Positions 35,436-43,336 of a stretch of 64,000 nt of DNA are shown one piece after another (within the stretch, counting starts at the first letter, position 1; the number at the start of each line of letters is the position of its first letter). This stretch comes from Rhodobacter sp. Lineage in GTDB: Bacteria > Pseudomonadota > Alphaproteobacteria > Rhodobacterales > Rhodobacteraceae. The notes beneath the pieces were generated by a model. That model worked only from the letters and a program-made list of their open reading frames with translations. It searched no databases and was not told where the DNA came from. The DNA lies in NCBI GenBank assembly GCA_020637555.1, contig JACKKF010000013.1:248001-312000 (forward strand). Direction: 5' to 3'. The position numbers and the translations under genes were made by a program.

Positions 35436-37388
35436 CTAGTGCAACGGTGCCCCGGCGGCGCGCAATTCCTCGGCGCGGGCCTGATCATACCACCACCAGT
35501 CCAGCGCCCCCGACGAAAAGCGCGGCAACTGCTCCGGGTGGCGGTAGACATCCCAATAGGCGACCCATTCGTTCGGTGAATACCACAGCGGCACCATGAT
35601 CATGTCCCAACGCAGCACCCGGTCCAGGGCGCGCAGCGCGGTATCGCGGGCCTCGGGCGTTTCTGCCATGAGCGAGGCGTTGATGACCGCGTCAACCACC
35701 GGATCGGCCAGACCGGCCGGGTTGAACAGGGAATAATCCGCCGCCTCGGACCCGAACCGCTGCAACAGGCCGGTGCCGGTGTCGATGAACGAGATGTAGC
35801 TGTCGAACACCATGTCGTAATCGCGGTTGCGCGTGCGTTCGGTGTATTGCGCGGGGTCGATCTTCTGCCCCTGCGCATCGATGCCCAGAACCCGCAAATT
35901 CTGCAGGAAGCTTTCGATCACGGCCTCGGTCGTGGCCGAACCCGAGGACGGATAGGGAAAGACGATGGTCATCACCTGCCCATCGGCATTGCGGCGAACG
36001 CCGTCATCGCCGACGGTCCAGCCGGCCTCTTGCAGCAGGCGGCTGGCGCGGCGCAGGTTGCGGCGGTCCTGCAACTGATCGGCCGAGGACGTGTGCGCCC
36101 CGACAACGGGGTCGGTCAGCAGGCCCGGGGGAACGATGTCGCCCAGCGATTGCAGCAGGGCCAGTTCGTCGCCCTCGGGCACGCCGGTCGCCTCCAGGCG
36201 GGTGCCCTGCGAATAGGAATAGCGTTGCGCCATCAGCCCGTATTGCAGCTGCTGGTTGGTCCATTCGAAATTGTAGGCCAGGGTGATCGCCTCGCGCACG
36301 CGCCGGTCCTGGAACATCGCATGCCCCAGATTGAAGACGAACCCCGTCGGCGTCGGCGGCGATCCGACGGGAATTTCCTCGCGCGTGATCCAGCCGTTGT
36401 TGACCGCCGGAAAGTCATACCCGGTCGCCCACTGGCGCGAGTTGCTTTCGTTGCGGATCGTGTATTCGCCGGTCTTGAACGCCTCGAACGCGGCGGCGTC
36501 GTCACTGAAATATTCGACACGGATGACATCGAAATTGTGCCGGCCGCGGTTGATCGGCAGATCGCGGCCCCAATAGTCGGGATCGCGCCGATAGGTGATG
36601 CGGCGGTTGACCTCGAAGCTGTCCAAGACATAGGGGCCCGACCCGGGCGAGGTCTCCATCCGCGGCTCGTCCAGCCGCGCGCCGGTTTCCTGAAACCAGC
36701 GGTGCGAGAACACGGGTGTGGACCCCACCTGGTCGATCAGCGACCGGCGCGAGATTCCGGGCGCGAAGTCGAAGCGCACGGTATGGTCATCGATGACCTC
36801 GGCGTTGATGACGCGCTGGCGGACGGCCTCGGCATAGCTGGGCAGGCCCTGTTCCAGGAACAGGTTGTGGGTAAAGACCACGTCATCGGCGGTCAGTGGC
36901 GTGCCGTCGCTGAAATGCGCGTCGGGGCGCAGGTGAAAGATCACCCAATCCTTGCTGGGCGGGTATTCCAGGCTTTCGCACAGCAGGCAGTAGGCCTCGT
37001 CATAGACATCGGCGGGGGCGGCATCGCCAAAGGGCGCACCGGTTTCCAGCAGGCTTTCATAGATTGCCCAGGAATAGCGCCCGGCCCGGCCACGGCGCGA
37101 ATACGGGTTCATCGAATCGAAGGTGCCCGAGGCATATTCGGAAATCTCGCCACCCTGCGGTGCGTCGGGGTTCACATAGGTATAATGCGGGAAATCGGCG
37201 GGATAGCTGAGGTCGCCGTAATAGGAATACCCATAGGTGCGGATCAGATCGGGCTGTGCCGTTTCCTGCCCCTGCGCGGCCTGTGCGACCGTCAGCCCGG
37301 CCAGCGCCAGGGCCAGCCCCCCCAGCCAGATGCGCAGCCCCGGCGACGGGGCGCGGGCAAGGGCCTTGGCTTGGGCGGGTCGGGTCAT
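35436..37388 (-). CDS. yejA: Periplasmic peptide-binding protein YejA
   Basis: A 650-aa substrate-binding protein of the YejA type, known in enterobacteria for uptake of microcin C and oligopeptides. Signal peptide at about 1-38 (ALALAGLTVAQAAQGQE). Mature signature: YGDLSYPADFPHYTYVNPDAPQGGEISEYASGTFDSMNPY, characteristic of YejA, then ETSPGSGPYVLDSFE, a DPDYWGRDLPINRGRHNFD stretch and a C-terminal SGALDWWWYD motif. ATG at 37388 is preceded by GAGGAG. First gene of the operon yejA-yejB-yejE-yejF-glycosyltransferase. Substrate range is inferred from the family. Confidence 0.91.
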   Translation of the reverse strand: MTRPAQAKALARAPSPGLRIWLGGLALALAGLTVAQAAQGQETAQPDLIRTYGYSYYGDLSYPADFPHYTYVNPDAPQGGEISEYASGTFDSMNPYSRRGRAGRYSWAIYESLLETGAPFGDAAPADVYDEAYCLLCESLEYPPSKDWVIFHLRPDAHFSDGTPLTADDVVFTHNLFLEQGLPSYAEAVRQRVINAEVIDDHTVRFDFAPGISRRSLIDQVGSTPVFSHRWFQETGARLDEPRMETSPGSGPYVLDSFEVNRRITYRRDPDYWGRDLPINRGRHNFDVIRVEYFSDDAAAFEAFKTGEYTIRNESNSRQWATGYDFPAVNNGWITREEIPVGSPPTPTGFVFNLGHAMFQDRRVREAITLAYNFEWTNQQLQYGLMAQRYSYSQGTRLEATGVPEGDELALLQSLGDIVPPGLLTDPVVGAHTSSADQLQDRRNLRRASRLLQEAGWTVGDDGVRRNADGQVMTIVFPYPSSGSATTEAVIESFLQNLRVLGIDAQGQKIDPAQYTERTRNRDYDMVFDSYISFIDTGTGLLQRFGSEAADYSLFNPAGLADPVVDAVINASLMAETPEARDTALRALDRVLRWDMIMVPLWYSPNEWVAYWDVYRHPEQLPRFSSGALDWWWYDQARAEELRAAGAPLH

Positions 37389-37492
37389 CGCGGTCTCCTC
37401 AAGTCTCGGGTCGGGCCCAGCTAAAGGCAGCGACCCCGCCGGTTCAAGTGGCGTTTGCGTGAGGCTGCGCGGAAACCCCGTCCTGCGCAAGC

Positions 37493-37522
37493 AAAAGGGC
37501 CGCGCGCAGGATGCGGCGGCCC
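37493..37522 (-). terminator. Rho-independent terminator of the cytochrome c gene
   Basis: On the minus strand the stem GGGCCGC / GCGGCCC (37497-37503 with 37516-37522, loop 12) is followed by TTTT (complement of 37493-37496). It lies 27 bases after the cytochrome c stop. Confidence 0.7.
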
Positions 37523-37548
37523 CCGAATGATTGGCGTGAAACGGCGGA

Positions 37549-38079
37549 TCAGCCGTTTTGCGTGGCCAGATAGGCGATCAGGTTCACGCGGTCCTGCGGA
37601 TTGGCCAGACCCCGGAAGGTCATGCGCGTGCCCGGCGCCATGCCGCGCGGATCGCGCAGGAAGTGGAACAGGGCCTCGACCGTCCAGGTGTCGCCCATCT
37701 GCGTCAGGGCGCCCGAATAGTTGAACCCGTCCACGCTGTCGACCGCGCGACCCACGACGCCGTTCAGGTGCGGACCGGTGCCGTTCGACCCGTCGAGCGC
37801 GTGGCACGACCGGCAGTTGCGCCACAGGGCTTCGCCCGCGGTGGCGTCGGCGCTGGCATACAGCTCCTCGACGTTGATGCCGTCATCGGGGTTGGCCGGG
37901 GCGGCGGCGGCGGCGTGGCTGGCGCCGCCTTCGGACGGCAGCGGATAGACCGCATGGGCTTCGCCGCCATGTTCGCTGGGCATATAGATCGTCTCGGCGG
38001 CCCATTTGCCGACGAGGAAGAACAGGAGCGTCGCGCAGAGCCCCGCCACCGTCTTGGTGATAGTCATGGTATCGAACAT
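37549..38079 (-). CDS. Membrane-anchored class I cytochrome c (cy/c552-like)
   Basis: A 176-aa c-type cytochrome. One N-terminal membrane segment (about 8-27, TKTVAGLCATLLFFLVGKWA) acts as an uncleaved anchor, followed by an Ala/Pro-rich tether (to about 68) and a mitochondrial-type cytochrome c domain. The heme-binding C89-RSC92-H93 is seen, with the methionine ligand in the APGTRMTFRGL motif. Domain order anchor-linker-heme matches cytochrome cy / CycM of Rhodobacter and Paracoccus, which carries electrons from the bc1 complex to terminal oxidases. A second ATG four codons in is an alternative start. Confidence 0.88.
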   Translation of the reverse strand: MFDTMTITKTVAGLCATLLFFLVGKWAAETIYMPSEHGGEAHAVYPLPSEGGASHAAAAAPANPDDGINVEELYASADATAGEALWRNCRSCHALDGSNGTGPHLNGVVGRAVDSVDGFNYSGALTQMGDTWTVEALFHFLRDPRGMAPGTRMTFRGLANPQDRVNLIAYLATQNG

Positions 38080-38199
38080 GTCGCGTCCCGTGCCAGAGCA
38101 GAAGTCGCGCCCTTCTACCCGCTTCCCCTTGGCGAATTCAAGCGATAGTTACCGCGACGTATTGACAGGATTGCCAGGAAGTTGCCGTCAGGGGGCCGG

Positions 38200-39033
38200 A
38201 TGATCAAGCGTATCGCATTTCAGGGGGAACCGGGGGCCTATTCGCATGAGGCCTGTGTCGCCTCGCGCCCCGATCACGAGGCCCTGCCCTGCAACACCTT
38301 TGAAGAGGTGATCGACGCCGTGCGCGAGGGGCGCGCGGATCTGGCCATGGTGCCGGTCGAGAATTCGACCTATGGCCGGGTCGCAGACATTCATCGCCTC
38401 TTGCCCGAAAGCGGGCTGCATATCGTCGACGAGGCCTTTGTCCGGGTGCGCATCGCCCTGATGGCGCTGCCGGGGGTGACGCTGGACCAGATCGACCATG
38501 TGCGCGCGCATCTGGTGCTGATCCCGCAGGCGCGGTCCTTCCTGAAACGTCACGGCATTCGGGGCGAGTCGGCCGCGGACAGCGCGGGTGCGGCCGCCGA
38601 ACTGGCGCAGCACCGCACGCTGCGTCAGGGGGTGCTGGCGTCGGATCTGGCGGCCCGGATCTATGGGCTGAACGTGCTGGCCCGCGATATCGAGGACCAC
38701 GGCCACAACACCACCCGTTTTCTGGTGATGGCGCCCGCGCCGGACATGACCCGGCGCGGCGACCACGGCATGATCACGACCTTCGTGTTCCAGGTGCGCA
38801 ACATTCCCGCCGCCCTCTACAAGGCCATGGGCGGTTTTGCGACCAATGGCGTCAACATGACCAAGCTGGAAAGCTACATGGTTGACGGCAATTTCACCGC
38901 CACGCAGTTCTATGCCGATATCGAGGGGCACCCCGACGATCCCAACGTGAAACTGGCGCTGGACGAGCTGGGCTATTTCACCAACCGCCTGCACATCCTG
39001 GGCACTTACCCCGCGTCGGATGCGCGTGGGTAA
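38200..39033 (+). CDS. pheA: Prephenate dehydratase
   Basis: A 277-aa monofunctional prephenate dehydratase, forming phenylpyruvate for phenylalanine synthesis. The catalytic domain (1-180) has IAFQGEPGAYSHEAC, LAMVPVENSTYGRVADIHRLL, a G-x-E-S-A-x-D-S-A-GAA block, and the diagnostic HNTTRFLVM. The ACT regulatory domain (about 195-277) begins MITTFVFQVRNIPAALYKAMGGFATNGVNMTKLESYMV and contains the GALV/ESRP-equivalent TKLESY, so feedback inhibition by phenylalanine is expected. No chorismate mutase domain. ATG at 38200 follows AGGGGG. Confidence 0.92.
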   Translation: MIKRIAFQGEPGAYSHEACVASRPDHEALPCNTFEEVIDAVREGRADLAMVPVENSTYGRVADIHRLLPESGLHIVDEAFVRVRIALMALPGVTLDQIDHVRAHLVLIPQARSFLKRHGIRGESAADSAGAAAELAQHRTLRQGVLASDLAARIYGLNVLARDIEDHGHNTTRFLVMAPAPDMTRRGDHGMITTFVFQVRNIPAALYKAMGGFATNGVNMTKLESYMVDGNFTATQFYADIEGHPDDPNVKLALDELGYFTNRLHILGTYPASDARG

Positions 39034-39090
39034 GCTTCCCTCTGCTTCACCTGTGCACTAGTCTGGCGTGGTCAGACAGGAGGGCAGGAC

Positions 39091-39855
39091 ATGGATCAAC
39101 TTCACGCTGGACGCCACGCACTGATCACCGGCGGCGGCACCGGAATCGGACTGGCCATCGCGCAGCTTCTGGCCGGGCAAGGGGCGCAGGTCACGATCAC
39201 CGGCCGCAGGCTGGATGTGCTGACCGACGCCGCCGGCACGCATCCCAACCTGCATCCGCTGGCGATGGATGTCGCCGATGAGGCCAGTGTCGTTCAGGGC
39301 ACCGCCGAGGCCATCGCCGCGCGCGGACCGGTGACGATCTGCGTCGCCAATGCGGGCATCGCCGAGGGCAAGTCGATGGCCAAGATGGATCTGGCCTTCT
39401 GGCGCAAGATGATGGCGATCAACCTGGATGGCGCCTATCTGACCATGCGCGAATGCCTGCCCGGGATGCTGGCCGCGGGCTGGGGACGGGGGCTCTTTGT
39501 CTCGTCGATCGCCGGGCTGAAAGGGCTGAAGGGCGCGCCGGCCTATACCGCCTCCAAGCACGGGATGATCGGTCTGATGCGCGGCCTGAGCGAGGAATAC
39601 ATGGGCGCCGGACTGACCTTCAACGCGCTTTGCCCCGGTTATACCGAGACCGACATCGTCACCCGCAACACCGAATCCATTGCCGCCCGCGCCGGGATCG
39701 ACACCGACAAGGCACGCGCGATCATGGTGCAGACCAACCGGCACAAACGCCTGGTCCGCGTAGACGAGGTCGCGGCGGCGGCAAGCTGGCTGTGCGGGCC
39801 CGGATCTGACAGCATCAACGGCCAGACGATCGAAATCGCTGGCGGACAGATGTGA
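39091..39855 (+). CDS. SDR family oxidoreductase
   Basis: A 254-aa classical short-chain dehydrogenase. NAD(P)-binding TGGGTGIGLA at about 13-22, NAG motif VANAGIA at about 87, catalytic serine in FVSSIAGL, and Y-x3-K in AYTASKHG (about residues 150-158). The residue ITGRR after beta2 suggests NADPH preference. C-terminal NGQTIEIAGGQM is typical. AGGAGG precedes the ATG. Five bases separate it from the AbrB-like membrane gene, so they are probably co-transcribed. Substrate not identifiable. Confidence 0.85.
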   Translation: MDQLHAGRHALITGGGTGIGLAIAQLLAGQGAQVTITGRRLDVLTDAAGTHPNLHPLAMDVADEASVVQGTAEAIAARGPVTICVANAGIAEGKSMAKMDLAFWRKMMAINLDGAYLTMRECLPGMLAAGWGRGLFVSSIAGLKGLKGAPAYTASKHGMIGLMRGLSEEYMGAGLTFNALCPGYTETDIVTRNTESIAARAGIDTDKARAIMVQTNRHKRLVRVDEVAAAASWLCGPGSDSINGQTIEIAGGQM

Positions 39856-39859
39856 CCCC

Positions 39860-40942
39860 GTGACGCCGTTTCTGGCCCGCCTGACCGCCGGTGTTCCGCT
39901 GCGTGTGGCCCTGCTGACCTATGCGCTGGGCGGCGTGGGCGGGTTGCTGGCGCGCTGGATCGGCCTGCCGCTGGGGGTGTTGCTGGGCGCCATGGTCAGC
40001 GTGACGGCGCTGTCCGCGCTGGGGTTCCGGCCCTGGGGGCACGGGTTGGCGGTGCCGCAGAAATGGCGCAACCTGCTGGTGCCGGTGATCGGCGTGGCCA
40101 TCGGCGCCAGCTTTCCCGCCGACTTCGTTGCGCAGGCGCAGCATTGGTGGGTGACGATGGCCGCACTTGTGCTGTTCGTCCCCACCGCGCAGTTCCTGGG
40201 GTATCAGCTTTACGCCCGGGTGGGCGGACTGACGCCAGCCACGGCCTATTACGCCGCGATGCCCGGCGGCTTCATCGAATCGCTGGAAATGGGCGAGCGC
40301 GCCGGGGCCGAGATGCCGATGCTGATCATGTTGCAGTTCCTGCGGCTGATCCTGACCATCGTTGCGATACCCATCGCCTTTTCCCTGATCGAGGGGCACG
40401 CGGTCGGCAGCGCCGCCGGCTTGTCGATCGCCGGCACGCACCCCGACCTGACCGCGCGCCATATCGCGGAACTGGCAGGGCTGGCGCTGGGCGGGTGGTT
40501 CCTGGCCTCGCGGCTGAATTTTCCGGCGGCGGTGCTTTCGGGCCCGCTGCTGCTGAGCGGTCTGGCCCATGCGACCGGACTGACGCAGGCGGTGCCGCCG
40601 GGCTGGGCGGTCCTGGTCACGCAATGGGTGATCGGCACATCGCTGGGTGCGCGGCTGTCGGGCTTCACCCGGGGGCAGGCGGGTCGGGCGCTGACCCTGG
40701 CCGCGCTGAATGTCGGCGCCATGCTGGGGGTTGCCACGCTCATCGCGCTGTTCCTGGCCCCCCGCGTGGACGAGCCGATGTCGGCGGTCGTGCTGGCCTT
40801 TGCCCCCGGCGGCGTCAGCGAAATGTCGCTGGTTGCGCTGTCCCTGCACCTGAGCGCGGTCTTCGTCACCATGCACCATCTGGCGCGGATCATACTGGCG
40901 GTTCTGGTATCGCGCGCCGGGCAGCGGTTCCTGCGCCGCTGA
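39860..40942 (+). CDS. AbrB/AmoA-like membrane protein (PF05145 type)
   Basis: A 360-aa integral membrane protein with about ten hydrophobic segments arranged as two similar halves, each starting with a GxLGxxxG-like segment (ALGGVGGLLARWIGLPLGVLLGAMV; LGGWFLASRLNFPAAVLSGPLLLSGL) and each containing a P-G-G motif (AAMPGGFIESLEM and FAPGGVSEMSLVA). Two P-G-G-x-(I/V)-x-E-(S/M) motifs are the hallmark of the AbrB duplication family, annotated as transporters or putative regulators of unknown substrate. Start is GTG at 39860. It ends two bases before hemP, on the opposite strand. Confidence 0.8.
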   Translation: MTPFLARLTAGVPLRVALLTYALGGVGGLLARWIGLPLGVLLGAMVSVTALSALGFRPWGHGLAVPQKWRNLLVPVIGVAIGASFPADFVAQAQHWWVTMAALVLFVPTAQFLGYQLYARVGGLTPATAYYAAMPGGFIESLEMGERAGAEMPMLIMLQFLRLILTIVAIPIAFSLIEGHAVGSAAGLSIAGTHPDLTARHIAELAGLALGGWFLASRLNFPAAVLSGPLLLSGLAHATGLTQAVPPGWAVLVTQWVIGTSLGARLSGFTRGQAGRALTLAALNVGAMLGVATLIALFLAPRVDEPMSAVVLAFAPGGVSEMSLVALSLHLSAVFVTMHHLARIILAVLVSRAGQRFLRR

Positions 40943-40944
40943 GG

Positions 40945-41112
40945 CTATTTCGTCAGGATCAGCTTGCCGGCGCGCGTGATGCGCAGGTCATAGATCTTTC
41001 CATCCAGTTCGATCTGCGCCTGGGTGCCGCCCTGGGTCAGGGCGCGCGCCGAATGGCGCGGCGGCGCGACAGGTTCGGCGCGGGTCAGATCGGGGTGAGA
41101 AAACAGCGTCAT
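40945..41112 (-). CDS. hemP: Hemin uptake protein HemP
   Basis: A 55-aa HemP. The C-terminal signature LDGKIYDLRITRAGKLILTK matches the family end (H/G-x-x-Y-x-L-R-x-T-R-x-G-KLILTK), after a HSARALTQGG stretch. HemP genes normally lie near heme receptors and are iron-repressed; here no heme transporter genes are adjacent. ATG at 41112 is preferred over the longer frame to 41148, which would begin inside the promoter. An Iron-Rhodo-box-like palindrome lies immediately upstream. The biochemical role is poorly known. Confidence 0.88.
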   Translation of the reverse strand: MTLFSHPDLTRAEPVAPPRHSARALTQGGTQAQIELDGKIYDLRITRAGKLILTK

Positions 41113-41136
41113 GGCGGGCTCCGTGGTCGCGGGCCT

Positions 41137-41160
41137 TATACCTGACAAAAATACTCAGGT
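41137..41160 (-). promoter_or_regulatory. Iron-Rhodo-box-like operator and promoter of hemP
   Basis: Inverted repeat ACCTGA-N9-TCAGGT (41140-41145 with 41155-41160). It contains TGA-N9-TCA, the Iron-Rhodo-box pattern assigned to RirA in Rhodobacteraceae. On the minus strand a -10 TATAAG (complement of 41135-41140) lies 17 bases after CTGACC, so the operator overlaps the core promoter, as expected for iron repression. Confidence 0.65.
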
Positions 41161-41178
41161 CAGTCAATCCCGAATCAA

Positions 41179-41982
41179 TCAGTCGGATTTCGGCGCCTGA
41201 CCGCCCAGGGACTCGGTCACTTCGGCGGCGGCGGCGGCGACCCGTGCGCCCACCGCCTCCAGCAGGGAATCGGGCATGCGGAATGCGGGGCCGGATACCG
41301 AAACGCCGGCTACCGGTTCCCCATGACTGTTGAAGACCGCGGCCGCGACGCAGCGCATCCCGGGGGTGCGTTCTTCATCATCCAGCGCGAACCCGCGCGC
41401 GCGTGTCAGGGCCAGATCGGCCTGCAGGGCCTCAGGGTCGGTGATGGTCGCGGCGGTAAAGCCCGCCAACGGACCCAGGCGGCGCGCGGGCGACCAGGCC
41501 AGCAGCGCCTTGCCGATGCCCGACGCATGCATCGGACTGCGCGTTCCCGGCGGGAAAAAGGCACGGATCGCGCGCTGGGTTTCGACCTGGGTGAGGAACA
41601 GGACCTCGCCCTGTTGCTCGATCCCCAGGTTGGCGGTTTCATCCGTGGCGCGCATCAGCGCCTGCATCGGCGCGCGGGCGCGTTCCACCACATTCGTGCG
41701 CCTGAGAAACGCGGCACCGGCCCGAAAGGTCCCGGGGCCGACGTGCCAGACCTGTCCCTTGGGGTCCAGTTCCACCATCTGCCGCTGTGCCAGCGTGGAC
41801 AGCACCCGATAGACGGTGGCGGGCGATTCGCCCTGGGCCTGCGCCAGTTCCGTCAGCGTCAGCCCGTCCGACGCCGCCAGCGCCTGCAACAGCGCCATCG
41901 CCCGGTCCAGCGCACGGACGGTGTTCTGCTCGGTCTTGTCGTGGAATGCTTTGGGTCGGCCGCGCCTGGGTTGATCGCTCAT
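41179..41982 (-). CDS. bhcR: IclR-family regulator of the beta-hydroxyaspartate cycle, BhcR
   Basis: A 267-aa IclR regulator divergent from bhcABCD, the arrangement known from Paracoccus denitrificans, where BhcR controls the cluster in response to glyoxylate. N-terminal extension MSDQPRRGRPKAF, then a winged helix: NTVRALDRAMALLQALAASDGLTLTELAQAQGESPATVYRVLSTLAQRQMV. The effector domain contains ANLGIEQQGEVLFL, GTRSPMHASGIGKALLAW and DDEERTPGMRCVAAAVFN. ATG at 41982 has GGA seven bases upstream; a TTG at 41994 is also in frame. Identification rests on fold plus position; binding of glyoxylate is family knowledge. Confidence 0.88.
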   Translation of the reverse strand: MSDQPRRGRPKAFHDKTEQNTVRALDRAMALLQALAASDGLTLTELAQAQGESPATVYRVLSTLAQRQMVELDPKGQVWHVGPGTFRAGAAFLRRTNVVERARAPMQALMRATDETANLGIEQQGEVLFLTQVETQRAIRAFFPPGTRSPMHASGIGKALLAWSPARRLGPLAGFTAATITDPEALQADLALTRARGFALDDEERTPGMRCVAAAVFNSHGEPVAGVSVSGPAFRMPDSLLEAVGARVAAAAAEVTESLGGQAPKSD

Positions 41983-42052
41983 GCGTATTTCCAAAAATCA
42001 CTTTCGCACCATGAAAAAGTATAACCTGTTATCTCTGCTAAGAAAATCCGAA

Positions 42053-42079
42053 TTTTTCGCTTTGTGAAAAAAGATTTCA
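42053..42079. promoter_or_regulatory. Candidate BhcR operator region
   Basis: Two overlapping inverted repeats in the AT-rich bhcR-bhcA intergenic region: TTTTTC-GCTTTGT-GAAAAA (42053-42071) and TGAAA-AAAGA-TTTCA (42065-42079). The A/T bias stands out sharply from the surroundings. IclR-type proteins bind such short palindromes, but A/T tracts make chance symmetry easier. Confidence 0.4.
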
Positions 42080-42141
42080 AAAAAATTGCTCTGGCCGGGG
42101 GGACTCGCCTACCTTGGGGTCAGCTGTAAAGGAGCGCGATC

Positions 42142-43326
42142 ATGCACGCCCAGAACCCCGTCTTCATCCCCGGCCCGACCAATATGCCCGATACGATCCG
42201 CAAGGCCTGTGACGTGGCCACGCTGGATCATCGGTCACCCGCGTTTGCGGCGATGTTCCGCCCCGCAGTCGCCGGCGTGAAGCGCGTGCTGAAAATGGAC
42301 GCGGGCGAGGTCTTTCTGCTGCCCGCCACCGGCACCGGCGGCTGGGAAGCCGCGATCACCAATACCCTCAGCCCCGGCGACACCGTTCTCGCCGCGCGGT
42401 TCGGTATGTTCAGTCAACGCTGGATCGACCTGTGCCAGCGCCACGGCCTGACGGTCGAGATCCTGGAAACGCCCTGGGGCCAGGGAATGCCGCTGGACCG
42501 GATCGAAGCCGCGCTGAAGGCCGATACCGACGGCCGCATCAAGGCGGTGCTGGCCACGCACAACGAAACCGCGACGGGCGTGCGTTCGGACATCGGCGGA
42601 TTGCGCAAGGCGATGGATCGGGCCGGGCATGGGGCGCTGTTGTTCGTCGATGGGGTCAGTTCCATCGCCTCGATGCCGTTCGACTTCACGGCCTGGGGCG
42701 TGGATATCGCGGTGACCGGCAGCCAGAAAGGGTTCATGCTGCCCGCGGGCCTGGCCATTCTGGGTGTCTCGGACAAGGCGCTGGCCGCGATGGACAGCGC
42801 GACGCTGCCGCGCACCTATTTCGACCTGCGCGACCAGCAGAAGGGCTATGCGGCAGGGGGGTATCCCTATACGCCGCCGGTCGGGCTGATTGCCGGCCTG
42901 GCCAGGTCCATCGAACTGCTGGAGGACGAGGGGCTGGACGCCGTGTTCGCCCGTCATCACCGGCTGGCCGAAGGGGTGCGCCGCGCGGTCGCGGCCTGGG
43001 GCCTGGAGATCTGCGCCGCATCGCCGGCGCTGGCGTCGGACACCGTGACGGCCGTTGTCGCCCCCGCCGGATTCGACGGCACCGAGGTGGTGAAACTGGC
43101 GGCCGAGAAATACCATGTCGCCTTTGGCGTCGGCCTCGGGGCGGTTGCGGGCAAGGTCTTCCGCATCGGACATCTGGGGATGTTGTCGGATGTCATGGTG
43201 CTGTCAGGGCTGGCGACAGCCGAGATGGTCATGGCCGACCTGGGCTGGCCCGTCCGGTTGGGATCGGGCGTGGCGGCGGCACAGGAGTATTTCCGCGGCA
43301 CCGTGCGCCTGGCGGCGGCGGCGTGA
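42142..43326 (+). CDS. bhcA: L-aspartate:glyoxylate aminotransferase BhcA
   Basis: First enzyme of the beta-hydroxyaspartate cycle: transfers the amino group of aspartate to glyoxylate, giving glycine and oxaloacetate. A 394-aa class V (alanine-glyoxylate-type) PLP aminotransferase. Seen: FIPGPTNMP at the start, TGTGGWEAA at about 64-70 (PLP phosphate contacts), ATHNETATG around 138-146, LFVDGVSSIAS with the PLP-ring aspartate D170, and the PLP lysine K196 in GSQKGFML. AAAGGAG precedes the ATG by seven bases. It leads the plus-strand run bhcA-bhcB-bhcC-bhcD, which fixes its identity. Confidence 0.93.
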   Translation: MHAQNPVFIPGPTNMPDTIRKACDVATLDHRSPAFAAMFRPAVAGVKRVLKMDAGEVFLLPATGTGGWEAAITNTLSPGDTVLAARFGMFSQRWIDLCQRHGLTVEILETPWGQGMPLDRIEAALKADTDGRIKAVLATHNETATGVRSDIGGLRKAMDRAGHGALLFVDGVSSIASMPFDFTAWGVDIAVTGSQKGFMLPAGLAILGVSDKALAAMDSATLPRTYFDLRDQQKGYAAGGYPYTPPVGLIAGLARSIELLEDEGLDAVFARHHRLAEGVRRAVAAWGLEICAASPALASDTVTAVVAPAGFDGTEVVKLAAEKYHVAFGVGLGAVAGKVFRIGHLGMLSDVMVLSGLATAEMVMADLGWPVRLGSGVAAAQEYFRGTVRLAAAA

Positions 43327-43336
43327 GGGCAGAACG

